From Deltaproteobacteria bacterium (GTDB taxonomy: Bacteria; Desulfobacterota; Desulfobacteria; Desulfobacterales; UBA5852): DNA of 64,000 bases. Below the pieces are notes generated by a model, which had not been told where the DNA came from, did not search any database, and saw nothing but the letters and a program-made list of their open reading frames with translations. Of the stretch, positions 45,860 to 53,594 are shown one piece after another; positions within the stretch are counted from its first letter, which is position 1, and every line of letters starts with the position of its first letter. The stretch covers positions 62,001-126,000 of the forward strand of contig JAHLLS010000009.1 in the NCBI GenBank assembly GCA_020444045.1. Reading direction: 5' to 3'. The position numbers and the translations under genes are program-made.

Positions 45860-46233
45860 GATCTCCCTCCGTCCGCAATGGCTGATATTCTTTCACAAAT
45901 TTCGGGTTGTTGCCTGTCGCAATCCGACCCCTACCAGATAAAAAGGGCTTTCTGTTGAACCACCAGCGGTCTTCCCGGTCCGCAGAAAAGCCATCATCAT
46001 TTCTCCGTCTTTCCAGGTCATGAAAGATTAAGAACTTCCGGTCAGGTCGCCCGTTCGCATCCGGCGGGATGGTTCCTGTTTTCTACCGCCTTCCGCAAAG
46101 GGCTGTCAACACGTCCCGGTTGTATTTCCCATAGGTTTAGTGATACGAAAAAATGTCCATGCCTTTGGATCGCGTGCATGTTGACGAAAGGCAGGCCCCA
46201 ATCCACCAGCCACCATTTCCAGGAGGGACGGTT
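45860..46233. other. Divergent intergenic region
   Basis: About 370 bases between rubrerythrin (minus) and the crotonase gene (plus). No gene is supported; an in-frame extension of the crotonase to 46153 is rejected because a strong ribosome binding site marks 46234. TTGTAT at about 46119 followed by a weak ATACGA is a poor promoter candidate. No PerR or other operator was recognised. Confidence 0.4.
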
Positions 46234-47013
46234 ATGTCTTACGCGCATATTCTGACCGAAATCGACGATCGGTTTATTGGCCACATCACCCTCAACCGGC
46301 CGGAACAACTCAACACTTTCAATACCCGACTGGCCGCGGATCTATTCCAGGCACTGAAGGCCATGGACGATGACCCGGGCGTGCGGGTCATCCTCTTAAA
46401 AGGGGCCGGAAAAGCCTTTTGCGCCGGCATCGACGTCAATGAACTGGCGGGAAAGACCGCCATGGAGTACCGGGCCTGGATCGAACACATGGAACGCCCC
46501 CTGGTGACCATATCGCAGCTCAAAAAGCCTGTGATCGCCCAATTGCAAGGCGTTGCGGCCGCCAACGGAATGGGTCTCGTCGCGGCTGCGGATCTGGCCA
46601 TTGCGGCCAGCAATGCCAAAATGGGACTGACGGCCATCAACGTCGGCCTGAACTGTGTCGGTCCGGTGATTCCGGTCGCGCGCATCGTAGGTCGGAAGAA
46701 AGCCCTGGAGCTATTGTTGGGTGGGGATCTTATCAAGGCCCCCGAAGCCCATGCCCTGGGATTGGTCAACCGCGTGGTGCCCAAGGAAGAATTGGAAAAA
46801 GCAGCCCTGGATTGGGCTGTTTCCCTGGCCCAAAAAAGTCCGATTGCCATCCAGATCGCTAAAAAAGCCTTCTACGCCTCGGAAGACCTGGACTATCTCA
46901 AACAGTTCGAACTCATGAACGAAGCCTTTGCCCGGCTCTGCACCACCCACGATGCCCACGAGGGCGTGCAGGCCTTCTTTGAAAGACGCAATCCCAAGTG
47001 GGAAGAACGCTGA
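46234..47013 (+). CDS. Crotonase-family protein, ECHDC3-like, without the hydratase glutamates
   Basis: A 259-residue enoyl-CoA hydratase/isomerase-fold protein. The oxyanion-hole motif FCAGIDVNEL is near residue 70, and the second glycine loop is AAANGMGLVAAADLA near 110. At the two positions that hold Glu144 and Glu164 in rat crotonase this protein has nonpolar residues (GLVAA and GLTAINVGL). It therefore should not hydrate enoyl-CoA in the usual way. By memory it looks closest to animal ECHDC3 proteins. ATG 46234 follows AGGAGGG. It has a terminator directly after it. Confidence 0.85.
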   Translation: MSYAHILTEIDDRFIGHITLNRPEQLNTFNTRLAADLFQALKAMDDDPGVRVILLKGAGKAFCAGIDVNELAGKTAMEYRAWIEHMERPLVTISQLKKPVIAQLQGVAAANGMGLVAAADLAIAASNAKMGLTAINVGLNCVGPVIPVARIVGRKKALELLLGGDLIKAPEAHALGLVNRVVPKEELEKAALDWAVSLAQKSPIAIQIAKKAFYASEDLDYLKQFELMNEAFARLCTTHDAHEGVQAFFERRNPKWEER

Positions 47014-47059
47014 CGAAAGGCGACACAACGGGCAGCCCTCTGATGGACCCCCGTTGTTG

Positions 47060-47096
47060 AAAAACCCTGGCTGTGGATCGACCGGCCGGGGTTTTT
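47060..47096 (+). terminator. Terminator after crotonase gene
   Basis: AAAAACCCTGGC pairs with GCCGGGGTTTTT around a loop of about 13 bases, with one T-G pair in the stem, ending in five T. Begins about 47 bases after the stop. Confidence 0.75.
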
Positions 47097-47168
47097 ATGG
47101 GTGGGTCAATTTCTTCCTTTAAAAAAAACGTCCCATATGATCAACCCTCTCTTCATCGGAGAATCGCC

Positions 47169-47726
47169 TTATCTTCTTTTGCGCCTTTCAAGCCAGGCGG
47201 CCATGACCCCGGCGACAAATCCGCAGGCATGACCTTCCCAGGAAACATAGGGGACGCTCGGCAGCATCCCCCAGAAGAGTCCGCCGTAAGCCGCGATCAC
47301 CAAAAGCGCGATTAGAAACGATCGGATACGCCGGTCAAAAACCCCTTTGGCGAGTAGATAGCCGAAATACCCAAAAACCAGGGCGCTGGCACCGACGTGA
47401 TAGGCGGGCCGCCCCACCAGCCAGATGCCTACACCACTTAGAAGAACGATAAAGATCGAAGCTCGGCTAAATGGCGACCGGCCATTCATGGAAACCAGGC
47501 CGCCTAAAACAATCAACGGGCCGGTGTTGAGCAACAGGTGGCCCACCCCTGCATGAAGAAAAGGGCTGAAGGGGATTCCCACGAGCCCCTGTGGAGTTCG
47601 TGGGAAGATACCATAGCGGCAAAGTTGATGATCGAAAAGCAGATTGACGATCTCAACGATCCATAGAACAGCAATCAGATAAAACAGCGCTGCATATGGG
47701 GAAGGGATTTTGTGTTTTCGTGACAT
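47169..47726 (-). CDS. Rhomboid family intramembrane serine protease
   Basis: A 185-residue membrane protein with about six hydrophobic segments. The catalytic pair is Ser114 in VGASALVFGY and His166 in WEGHACGFVAG. The L1/TM2 motif FLHAGVGHLLLNTGP carries the HxxxxHLxxN signature. The length is at the minimal rhomboid size, with no extra cytoplasmic domain. Its substrates are unknown. Upstream of ATG 47726 no clear ribosome binding site is visible. It lies downstream of a small lipoprotein gene on the same strand. Confidence 0.88.
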   Translation of the reverse strand: MSRKHKIPSPYAALFYLIAVLWIVEIVNLLFDHQLCRYGIFPRTPQGLVGIPFSPFLHAGVGHLLLNTGPLIVLGGLVSMNGRSPFSRASIFIVLLSGVGIWLVGRPAYHVGASALVFGYFGYLLAKGVFDRRIRSFLIALLVIAAYGGLFWGMLPSVPYVSWEGHACGFVAGVMAAWLERRKRR

Positions 47727-47816
47727 GAACGTTCTGGTGAATAAAATAACCGCCGTCGATCATGGCAGAAATTTTAATGAGCAACCGTAAACCAAGGGTG
47801 TCCTTTTAAAGGGCTG

Positions 47817-48122
47817 TCAATGCACTGCCGAATCTTCTCCGGATGTCTCTACCATTGGTATATCCAGCACCCATTGTCCCTTCTTCTCTACCAAAGGAAT
47901 CGCCGCCTTCACCGCAATGTTGCCGGAGACTTCCACCAGGGCACTGTTGTCGCCCTGTTCCACAACGGTGTAGACGAGTCCGGAGGTATCCAATTCCATC
48001 CCCTCGTGACCGGCCACCTGCTGCTCGAAGATCTTCTTGGCCGTCGCTTCGGGCTTCTCCTGCGCGCAGCCAACCATCACCGCCATACCCAGAACAAGTA
48101 TCACACAAAGTGTTCTTTTCAC
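47817..48122 (-). CDS. Small lipoprotein
   Basis: A 101-residue protein with a signal peptide and lipobox ending at Cys19 (GMAVMVGC). After cleavage about 83 residues remain, with a likely beta-sandwich pattern (GLVYTVVEQGDNSALVEVSG, then KGQWVLDIPM). The Asp/Glu-rich surface and the absence of Lol-avoidance Asp at position +2 (it is Ala) favour the outer membrane. No family is recognised. GTG 48122 follows AGGAGG. Confidence 0.78.
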   Translation of the reverse strand: MKRTLCVILVLGMAVMVGCAQEKPEATAKKIFEQQVAGHEGMELDTSGLVYTVVEQGDNSALVEVSGNIAVKAAIPLVEKKGQWVLDIPMVETSGEDSAVH

Positions 48123-48530
48123 TTTCGCCTCCTGTTATTTAGAATTCGATAATATCGATCTCACTTCTGAAATACTTTTATAAATGCAAAAGCGGTACAA
48201 ACCCTTAATAGCTCTCACCCCGAAAAGCGGGAGACCTCAATTAGCCCCCGGAGGGGGGGCTTGATAACGCTTTTAAGATGTCGTTGTATTCCCTTTGTCC
48301 CGCGCCGAGCATCGACGGGGCGGACGGAAATAAGCGCGCGGACTGTCTGAGCCCGCCGGAGCCCAGGCGAAGGCGGGCGAGTTTCCGCGTGCTCCGGCCA
48401 CCTCGGCGACGCGCAGGATAAAGCGGGACACGGGCGTCTTCTTTTGGTTCGTTTTCTTCCACGTGGAAGAAAATGAACATCCGGTAATACCTATCCGAGT
48501 CCCCACCAGAGATGACGGGTTAAATCAATC
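48123..48530 (-). repeat. Noncoding region with a probable dispersed intergenic repeat
   Basis: About 400 bases with no supported gene. The part at about 48241-48490 is GC-rich, with several overlapping open frames and segments such as CGTGTCCCGCTTTATCCTGC and CCGAGGTGGCCGGAG (minus strand) that look like the intergenic repeat units often seen in proteobacterial genomes. A short palindrome, TTCCACGTGGAA, lies at about 48457-48468. Copy number in the genome cannot be seen from this window. Confidence 0.45.
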
Positions 48531-49784
48531 CTAATGCTTGAAGCTTCTCTGCCCCGTAAAAACCATCGTCGCCCCCGCCTCATTGCAGGCCTCGATGACA
48601 TTCCAGTCGTTCATGGCGCCGCCGGGCTGCACCACGGCCTTGACCCCTTCCCGGATACCCACCATGACGCCGTCACGGAAGGGAAAGAAGGCATCGCTAA
48701 CCATGGACGATCCCGGCAGGCCGCCGTTTTCTTTGCACACCCGACTGTCGATGGCCTCTTTTTTCTCTTCGTCTTCAAGTTCGTTGTAGGCGATCCCCAG
48801 TTGCTCGAAGCAGTAGCGATCCGCCAGTTTGCGATAGGCCTTGTCGCGGGCGATTTCAGCCACGCCGACACGGTCCTGTTCACCGGTGCCGATGCCCACG
48901 GTGCAGCGATCTTTCACATAGATGACCGAGTTCGAGGTAAGCCCGGACTCCACCAGCCACCCGAAGAGGAGATCGTCCAGCTCGGCCGGGGTCGGTTTAC
49001 GCGAGATCGTGTAAGTCTTGCCCTGGTATTCGCTGGATGCCAGCATCAGGTCGGCAGGTGTCAGGGTGACCGGGGCGAAAGACCATTGGGCGATAACGCC
49101 ACCATCGATGAGGCTTTTGAAATCCACCACGCGTTCGCCCACGAACTGCTGCAGTTTTTCAATGGCCTGGATGCGGATCACCCGAAGATTTTTGCGGCGG
49201 GCCAGGATCTCGAGACTGCCCGCTTCGTATTCCGGCGCCACCACCACTTCGGCGTACTGGTCGGCGATGGCTTCGGCCGTGGCGTTGTCCACGGCACGGT
49301 TAAGAGCGATACAACCGCCGAAAGCCGCCACGCGGTCGGCCATGTAGGCCCGGTGATAGGCATCGGCAAGGCTCTCGGCCTGGGCCACCCCGCAGGGGTT
49401 GTTGTGTTTGACGATGACGGAAGTGGGGGTATCCGTGAAATACCGCAGAATGTTCAAGGCGTTGTCTGCATCGGTGAGGTTGGTCTTGCCGGGATGTTTG
49501 CCGGACTGCAGTAGTTCGATATCCGATGCCAGATAACGCCCCGGCTGAATGGTCTGCGTTCCGGCCAGCGCCAGATTGCCGTTCACCAAACGGTAGAGGG
49601 CCGCTTCCTGCCCTGGATTCTCACCATAGCGCAAGCCCTTGGCCTCACCGTCGATGGTCCAGGACACGCGCTCGTAAAACAGTGTCTGGCGCTGGTCGTC
49701 ATCGCCGACAAACGCAATTTCCATCCGGGGCGGAAAATGATCTTTAACAATGGTGCGGTACATTTTTTTTAAATCTTCGGCCAT
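48531..49784 (-). CDS. purH: AICAR transformylase as a separate protein (C-terminal half of PurH)
   Basis: Catalyses the second-last step of IMP synthesis, formyl transfer from 10-formyl-THF to AICAR. The 417-residue protein corresponds to PurH residues 200-529: MEIAFVG is extra, then LRYGENPGQEAALY, VIVKHNNPCGVA (with catalytic Lys-His), CTVGIGTGEQDRV, GSSMVSDAFFPFRDG and AVVQPGGAMND. ATG 49784 lies 9 bases after AAAGGA; an upstream ATG sits on that site. The cyclohydrolase half is a separate gene 66 bases upstream (49851-50537). A split PurH occurs in some anaerobic delta-proteobacteria. Confidence 0.92.
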   Translation of the reverse strand: MAEDLKKMYRTIVKDHFPPRMEIAFVGDDDQRQTLFYERVSWTIDGEAKGLRYGENPGQEAALYRLVNGNLALAGTQTIQPGRYLASDIELLQSGKHPGKTNLTDADNALNILRYFTDTPTSVIVKHNNPCGVAQAESLADAYHRAYMADRVAAFGGCIALNRAVDNATAEAIADQYAEVVVAPEYEAGSLEILARRKNLRVIRIQAIEKLQQFVGERVVDFKSLIDGGVIAQWSFAPVTLTPADLMLASSEYQGKTYTISRKPTPAELDDLLFGWLVESGLTSNSVIYVKDRCTVGIGTGEQDRVGVAEIARDKAYRKLADRYCFEQLGIAYNELEDEEKKEAIDSRVCKENGGLPGSSMVSDAFFPFRDGVMVGIREGVKAVVQPGGAMNDWNVIEACNEAGATMVFTGQRSFKH

Positions 49785-49850
49785 TTTAATCATTCCTTTC
49801 GGATTGGGTCACGGTTGTAAAAGGGTGCCGGAAAACCTCTAAGAATGTCG

Positions 49851-50537
49851 TTATTGGTCCTGGAACCGATAGCCGGCCGCGGCCTCGTTGGCCGTGCGCG
49901 CCCCCAGGTAGCCGGCAATAGCACGATCGTAGCCGGCGGTGTGGTCAAAGGCTTTCTGGGCCAGGGCAAAGCGCATCTCCAAAGATGTTTTGCCGCCGTT
50001 TTGCTTGAGCTCGCTCACGATCGGGCCGTAGTCGGCCGGGTCAACCACCGAGGCCACACGAATGAAATTCTTGGCCGAAGCCCGTATCATGCAGGGTCCG
50101 CCGATGTCGATCTGGCCGCGAGCGCCTTCCACCGTGACCCCGGACTGAGCGATGGTCTGCTGAAAAGGGTAGAGATTCACCACCACCATGTCGATGGCCA
50201 CCGCCGACGTGCGCTGGAGATCCCCCTGGTGGGCATCGTTATACGTTTCGGTGAGCAGCCCCAGGTAGATCTTGAAATCCAGCGTCTTGACCAGCCCCCC
50301 CTGGGTTTCCGGCTGTCCGGTGTATTCCGACACTTGGGTCAGATGTCCGGCCGCCTGTTCTCCCAGGATCGATTGGATCTTCCCGTAGGTGCCGCCCGTG
50401 GAGAAGATGCGCACGCCGGGACAGGTTTGCAGCAATTCGGGAATGAAGGTTTCCAGGCCGGCCTTGTCGGACACGCTGATCAGCACATGGCGGACGGGGA
50501 CATTGTCATCAATTCGTTCCACGGTGTTGATGCTCAT
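49851..50537 (-). CDS. purH: IMP cyclohydrolase as a separate protein (N-terminal half of PurH)
   Basis: Closes the purine ring to give IMP. The 228-residue protein aligns with PurH residues 1-199: HVLISVSDKAGLE, FSTGGT, KTLDFKIYLG (KTLHPKVHGG in E. coli), VVVNLYPFQQT, GQIDIGGPCMIRASAKN. The Lys of KTL, the Tyr of NLYPF, the Asp of IDIGG and the Lys of AKN, proposed catalytic in human ATIC, are kept, but the His-Pro after KTL is Asp-Phe. Stop at the same point where bifunctional PurH continues into the transformylase domain. ATG 50537 follows GAAGG. Confidence 0.9.
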   Translation of the reverse strand: MSINTVERIDDNVPVRHVLISVSDKAGLETFIPELLQTCPGVRIFSTGGTYGKIQSILGEQAAGHLTQVSEYTGQPETQGGLVKTLDFKIYLGLLTETYNDAHQGDLQRTSAVAIDMVVVNLYPFQQTIAQSGVTVEGARGQIDIGGPCMIRASAKNFIRVASVVDPADYGPIVSELKQNGGKTSLEMRFALAQKAFDHTAGYDRAIAGYLGARTANEAAAGYRFQDQ

Positions 50538-50628
50538 GATGCCTTCACTTTCGTTAGAATGGTTGGGACGGGGCCGCAGCCGCGAGGGCGTATGGCCCGC
50601 AGGATATTGAAGCGGGGGATCATCGCAA

Positions 50629-50659
50629 GGTCCTGCCGGACGGGATGCCGGGCAGGACC
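50629..50659. other. Hairpin upstream of the cyclohydrolase gene
   Basis: GGTCCTGCC (50629-50637) pairs with GGCAGGACC (50651-50659), nine base pairs, 13-base loop. No T-run follows on either strand, so it is not a standard terminator. It lies between the HD gene and the cyclohydrolase gene and may be a leader structure. Confidence 0.4.
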
Positions 50660-50749
50660 GTAAACAGGATCGGCACGATACGCTCGACCGTGCGATCTCC
50701 TACCACATTTCACGGCGCGAAGCAAAAAAAAGGAAGGGGCAACCAGCGG

Positions 50750-51430
50750 TCAAAGGCGGCCGTCAATCTCCTCCAGAAATCGTTGAAAAAATTGAACCAT
50801 GAAACGGTGGCGCCCCTCCGCCACCCGGCGACCGGTCGCCGTGAGCATCCTGTCTCTGATATGGCGCAACTTGACCTGGTATTCCCGGTAGCCGGTGTCT
50901 TCCCGGGAGTAGGCCCGGGTATGGGACAGGTCGTGATTGGCGTTATGCAAACGCGCGCCCACCTCCCCGGCAAACTGGTAGGCCCGAGCAACCCCGACGG
51001 CACCGATGGCATCCAGCTTGTCGGCATCGAAAAGCACCCTCGCCTCATTCGTCTCCGGTTGGGGGGCCTTCCGAAATCGATGCGCGCGGACACAATGCAC
51101 CACATTGACCTTCTGCGCCTCTGTCAGGGACAAATCCGCCACCAGGCCAGCCGCCATTTGGGCGCCCTGCTCCGCGTGACAGATCCCCCCGCGGCTTTCA
51201 TCCTGACGACAGCGGCCGATGTCGTGAAAAAAGGCCGCCACCGAAAGAACCACCATGTCGACCCCTTCCCGGGGGCCGATATCACAGCACAGCCGATAGA
51301 CCCTCAGGGTGTGCTCCCAGTCATGGCTTCCGGGCTCGTCGTTCAACAGCTGCTCGGCCATCTGCCGGGCCCGGGAGATGGCCGGAACCTCATATGGTTG
51401 CGAAGGGTCCGCGAGTTGAATGTCCATCAT
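50750..51430 (-). CDS. HD domain phosphohydrolase
   Basis: A 226-residue HD-family metal-dependent phosphohydrolase. The ligands are visible in HDWEHTLRV (His near residue 40), FFHDIGR near 70 and LFDADKLDAIG near 135. It resembles the YedJ/YpgQ group, which act on nucleotides. The substrate is not known. ATG 51430 follows AGGA; a second ATG is next to it. It is divergent from the dcw cluster and precedes the split purine genes on the same strand. Confidence 0.85.
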   Translation of the reverse strand: MMDIQLADPSQPYEVPAISRARQMAEQLLNDEPGSHDWEHTLRVYRLCCDIGPREGVDMVVLSVAAFFHDIGRCRQDESRGGICHAEQGAQMAAGLVADLSLTEAQKVNVVHCVRAHRFRKAPQPETNEARVLFDADKLDAIGAVGVARAYQFAGEVGARLHNANHDLSHTRAYSREDTGYREYQVKLRHIRDRMLTATGRRVAEGRHRFMVQFFQRFLEEIDGRL

Positions 51431-51599
51431 GGATTTCCTGACGCTATGACGCCGTTAACCAAGACCACCACGAACGTGATTGGTAGCCGGTTTGCCTTTA
51501 AAAAGTCAAGCATTCCCCGGTACAAGCGCGGGCCGTCGGATTTGGCTTTGGAGCGCAGGTTATCGCCATATACACCACAATGCTCCACAAATATTCATT

Positions 51600-51630
51600 T
51601 TGACAATATATACGATTAACATTATATAAT
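51600..51630 (+). promoter_or_regulatory. Promoter region of the dcw cluster
   Basis: TTGACA (51600-51605) followed by TATATA at a 17-base spacing (51623-51628), overlapping TATAAT (51625-51630). The region is strongly AT-rich inside GC-rich DNA. A second candidate -35, TTGACT (51669-51674), has a weaker -10 near 51692 and would place the MraZ box at the start of transcription. Part of a 306-base gap (51431-51736) with no gene. Confidence 0.55.
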
Positions 51631-51703
51631 TATTATAAAAAATAATAACGACCAAAAACTGATTTTCCTTGACTTTATGCTCATTTCATTCCATATGAAT
51701 CAT

Positions 51704-51730
51704 AAAGTGGAGTAAAGTGGATTAAAGGAC
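51704..51730 (+). promoter_or_regulatory. MraZ box
   Basis: Direct repeats AAAGTGG (51704-51710), AAAGTGG (51714-51720) and a degenerate AAAGGAC (51724-51730), each separated by 3 bases (10-base period). This matches MraZ operators known from E. coli (TGGGN repeats, 10-base period) and mycoplasmas (AAAGTG repeats with 3-base spacer). The third repeat also serves as the mraZ ribosome binding site, so MraZ could block translation start as well as transcription. Confidence 0.8.
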
Positions 51731-51736
51731 CATCCT

Positions 51737-52183
51737 ATGTTTCGTGGCAGTTCATTCCATACCATGGACAGCAAGGGACGGGTTATCATTCCCTCCCGCT
51801 TCCGGGACCTGATACGGGCCGGGGGCGGCGATCGGGTGATGGTGTCCCGTATGGACGGCTGCCTGGTGGGCTACCCCCTGGATGCATGGCGCGGCATTGA
51901 GACCCGCCTGTTGGCGCTGGCCCAGAAAAGCGACGCCATGCGACGATTCCGACGGGTATTTGTCGGGGGCGCTTATGAATGCACCTGCGACAAGCAGGAA
52001 CGCATTCTGATTCCCCCCATGCTCAGGGAGTATGCCGGCTTTGAAAAAGATATCGTACTGGTCGGGGTATTGGACCACTTTGAAATATGGTCACGCGATA
52101 CCTGGGAAGCGGAAAATCAGGCACTGGAAACGGATCTGAAAAAAGAGGAGGTCAGGAACGAAATCGCCAGTCTAGGACTTTGA
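51737..52183 (+). CDS. mraZ: Transcriptional regulator MraZ
   Basis: AbrB-like regulator at the head of the dcw cluster, binds its own upstream repeats. The 148-residue protein has two SpoVT/AbrB-like domains: FHTMDSKGRVIIPSRFR near residue 7 and CTCDKQERILIPPMLREYAG near 83. ATG 51737 lies 7 bases after AAAGGA. The MraZ box directly upstream supports autorepression. Confidence 0.95.
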   Translation: MFRGSSFHTMDSKGRVIIPSRFRDLIRAGGGDRVMVSRMDGCLVGYPLDAWRGIETRLLALAQKSDAMRRFRRVFVGGAYECTCDKQERILIPPMLREYAGFEKDIVLVGVLDHFEIWSRDTWEAENQALETDLKKEEVRNEIASLGL

Positions 52184-52184
52184 T

Positions 52185-53126
52185 GTGATGGCCGATTACC
52201 ACATTTCCTGTATGCCGGTCGAGGCCGCGCACTATCTCAACCTGAGGCCCGGTGGAACTTACGTAGACGGTACCGTCGGCGGCGCAGGTCATTCCCGCAT
52301 GATATGCAGCCGTATCCAGCCCGACGGCTTTCTCGTCGGCATCGACCAGGATCTGGACGCCATCCGACATGCGCAAGACGTTCTGGCTCCCTTCGCCCCC
52401 CGGGTTTCCCTGCATCACGACACGTTCAGCCATCTTGACCGGATTATCGGCAACTTGGGCATCGCGGGTGTCGACGGCATCCTGCTGGACCTGGGCCTCT
52501 CGCTGCACCAGCTGGAAGGCAGCGGCCGGGGGTTCAGTTTCAAACGCGAGGAACCGTTGGACATGCGCATGAATACCGAGGCCACCATCACCGCCGCCGA
52601 TATCGTCAACAGCTGGGATGTCGACGACCTCATGCGCATCTTTCGCGAGTACGGCGAAGAGCACCGCGCCCGATCGATTGCCAAGGCCATTGTGAAAGCG
52701 CGCGCCCGAAAGCCGCTGGAGAGCAGCAAAGCGCTGGCGGACCTGATTTATCGATCCATGCCGCCGGCCGCCGCCCGGAAGCAGAAAATCCACCCGGCCA
52801 CCCGAGTATTTCAGGCCTTGCGGATCACGGTCAACCGGGAACTGGATCGCTTGCAGCGCACGCTGCCCCTGGCCGTTAAATGTCTCAACCCGGGCGGCCG
52901 CCTGTGCGTGCTTTCCTTCCATTCACTGGAAGACCGGATCGTCAAACAAACCTTCCGGGAAATGGCCCGCACCTGCACCTGCCCCCCGCGGGCACCGGTG
53001 TGCACCTGTGAGGGGGAAGCCCAGGTGACCTTGCTGACCCGCAAGGTCGTCCGCCCCACGGCGGAAGAAATAGCAGCCAACCCGATGGCCCGCAGCACAC
53101 GGTTGCGGGCGGTCGAAAAACGATAA
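52185..53126 (+). CDS. rsmH: 16S rRNA (cytosine(1402)-N4)-methyltransferase
   Basis: SAM-dependent methyltransferase acting on C1402 of 16S rRNA (formerly MraW). The 313-residue protein has the SAM motif DGTVGGAGHSRMI near residue 27, GILLDLGLSLHQLE, RGFSFKREEPLDMRMN, and a C-terminal CTCPPRAPVCTC Cys-rich stretch. GTG 52185 is 7 bases after AGGA, with ATG 52188 next to it. It starts one base after mraZ ends, so it is translationally coupled. Confidence 0.95.
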   Translation: MMADYHISCMPVEAAHYLNLRPGGTYVDGTVGGAGHSRMICSRIQPDGFLVGIDQDLDAIRHAQDVLAPFAPRVSLHHDTFSHLDRIIGNLGIAGVDGILLDLGLSLHQLEGSGRGFSFKREEPLDMRMNTEATITAADIVNSWDVDDLMRIFREYGEEHRARSIAKAIVKARARKPLESSKALADLIYRSMPPAAARKQKIHPATRVFQALRITVNRELDRLQRTLPLAVKCLNPGGRLCVLSFHSLEDRIVKQTFREMARTCTCPPRAPVCTCEGEAQVTLLTRKVVRPTAEEIAANPMARSTRLRAVEKR

Positions 53127-53183
53127 GGATCGGGAACGAATTAAGTTGAACAAAGATTGCGAAGAATTTTGGTTTGTATTCAA

Positions 53184-53233
53184 GGCGCGTTGAAGACCAC
53201 ATACTTTACGTATGCGGGCTTTAACGCAACGCC
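53184..53233. repeat. Long palindrome between rsmH and ftsL
   Basis: An imperfect inverted repeat of about 50 bases. The arms GGCGCGTTGAAGACCACATAC and GTATGCGGGCTTTAACGCAACGCC are paired around TTTAC, with a few bulges. It sits in a 177-base insertion (53127-53303), the only sizeable gap in the otherwise packed dcw cluster. The surrounding sequence has the feel of a dispersed palindromic element of Desulfobacteria, but other copies cannot be checked here. Arms are given as positions 53184-53204 and 53210-53233. Confidence 0.7.
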
Positions 53234-53303
53234 GAAGACAGGCCAAAAGACAAGTAATATTGTTCTATTTATTGAGTTCGCGATCCTTCACAGGGCGAGG
53301 CCC

Positions 53304-53594
53304 ATGGCCACGAACGCCACCAAGACACCGGCCCAGGGCATGAAGACCATCTGGCTGGTCATCATGCTGGTCTTTATCGTCGAATTGTTCGCCTACACCT
53401 GGTGCCGGGTCCAGTGCGTCCGCCTTGGATATGAAATCGCCACCGAAACGAGGACCTACGAAGCGCAGCGCACCATCCGTAAAAACCTGGCCATTGAACT
53501 GGCCCGACTGAAAGCGCCCAAGCGTATCGAAGCCCTGGGGCGGCAGCTGGGGTTGGCGCCTCCGGCAACCCGCCAGATTGTTGTGATGGAATGA
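53304..53594 (+). CDS. ftsL: Cell division protein FtsL
   Basis: Small bitopic division protein that links FtsB/FtsQ to FtsWI. The 96-residue protein has a cytoplasmic N-terminus (MATNATKTPAQG), one transmembrane segment at about 15-37 (TIWLVIMLVFIVELFAY), and a coiled-coil periplasmic part (YEAQRTIRKNLAIELARLK, then LGRQLGLAPP). ATG 53304 is preceded by GCGAGG; longer in-frame readings from 53157 would start inside the palindromic insertion and are rejected. The end overlaps ftsI by 4 bases. Confidence 0.85.
   Translation: MATNATKTPAQGMKTIWLVIMLVFIVELFAYTWCRVQCVRLGYEIATETRTYEAQRTIRKNLAIELARLKAPKRIEALGRQLGLAPPATRQIVVME

Noticed and set aside
48241..48506. Two overlapping 77-79 codon frames on the minus strand
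   Set aside because: Arg/Ser/Pro-rich, no ribosome binding site, mutually overlapping. Better explained as an intergenic repeat.
53157..53303. N-terminal extension of FtsL by 49 residues
   Set aside because: It would start inside the palindromic insertion. ATG 53304 has its own GCGAGG and gives normal FtsL topology.
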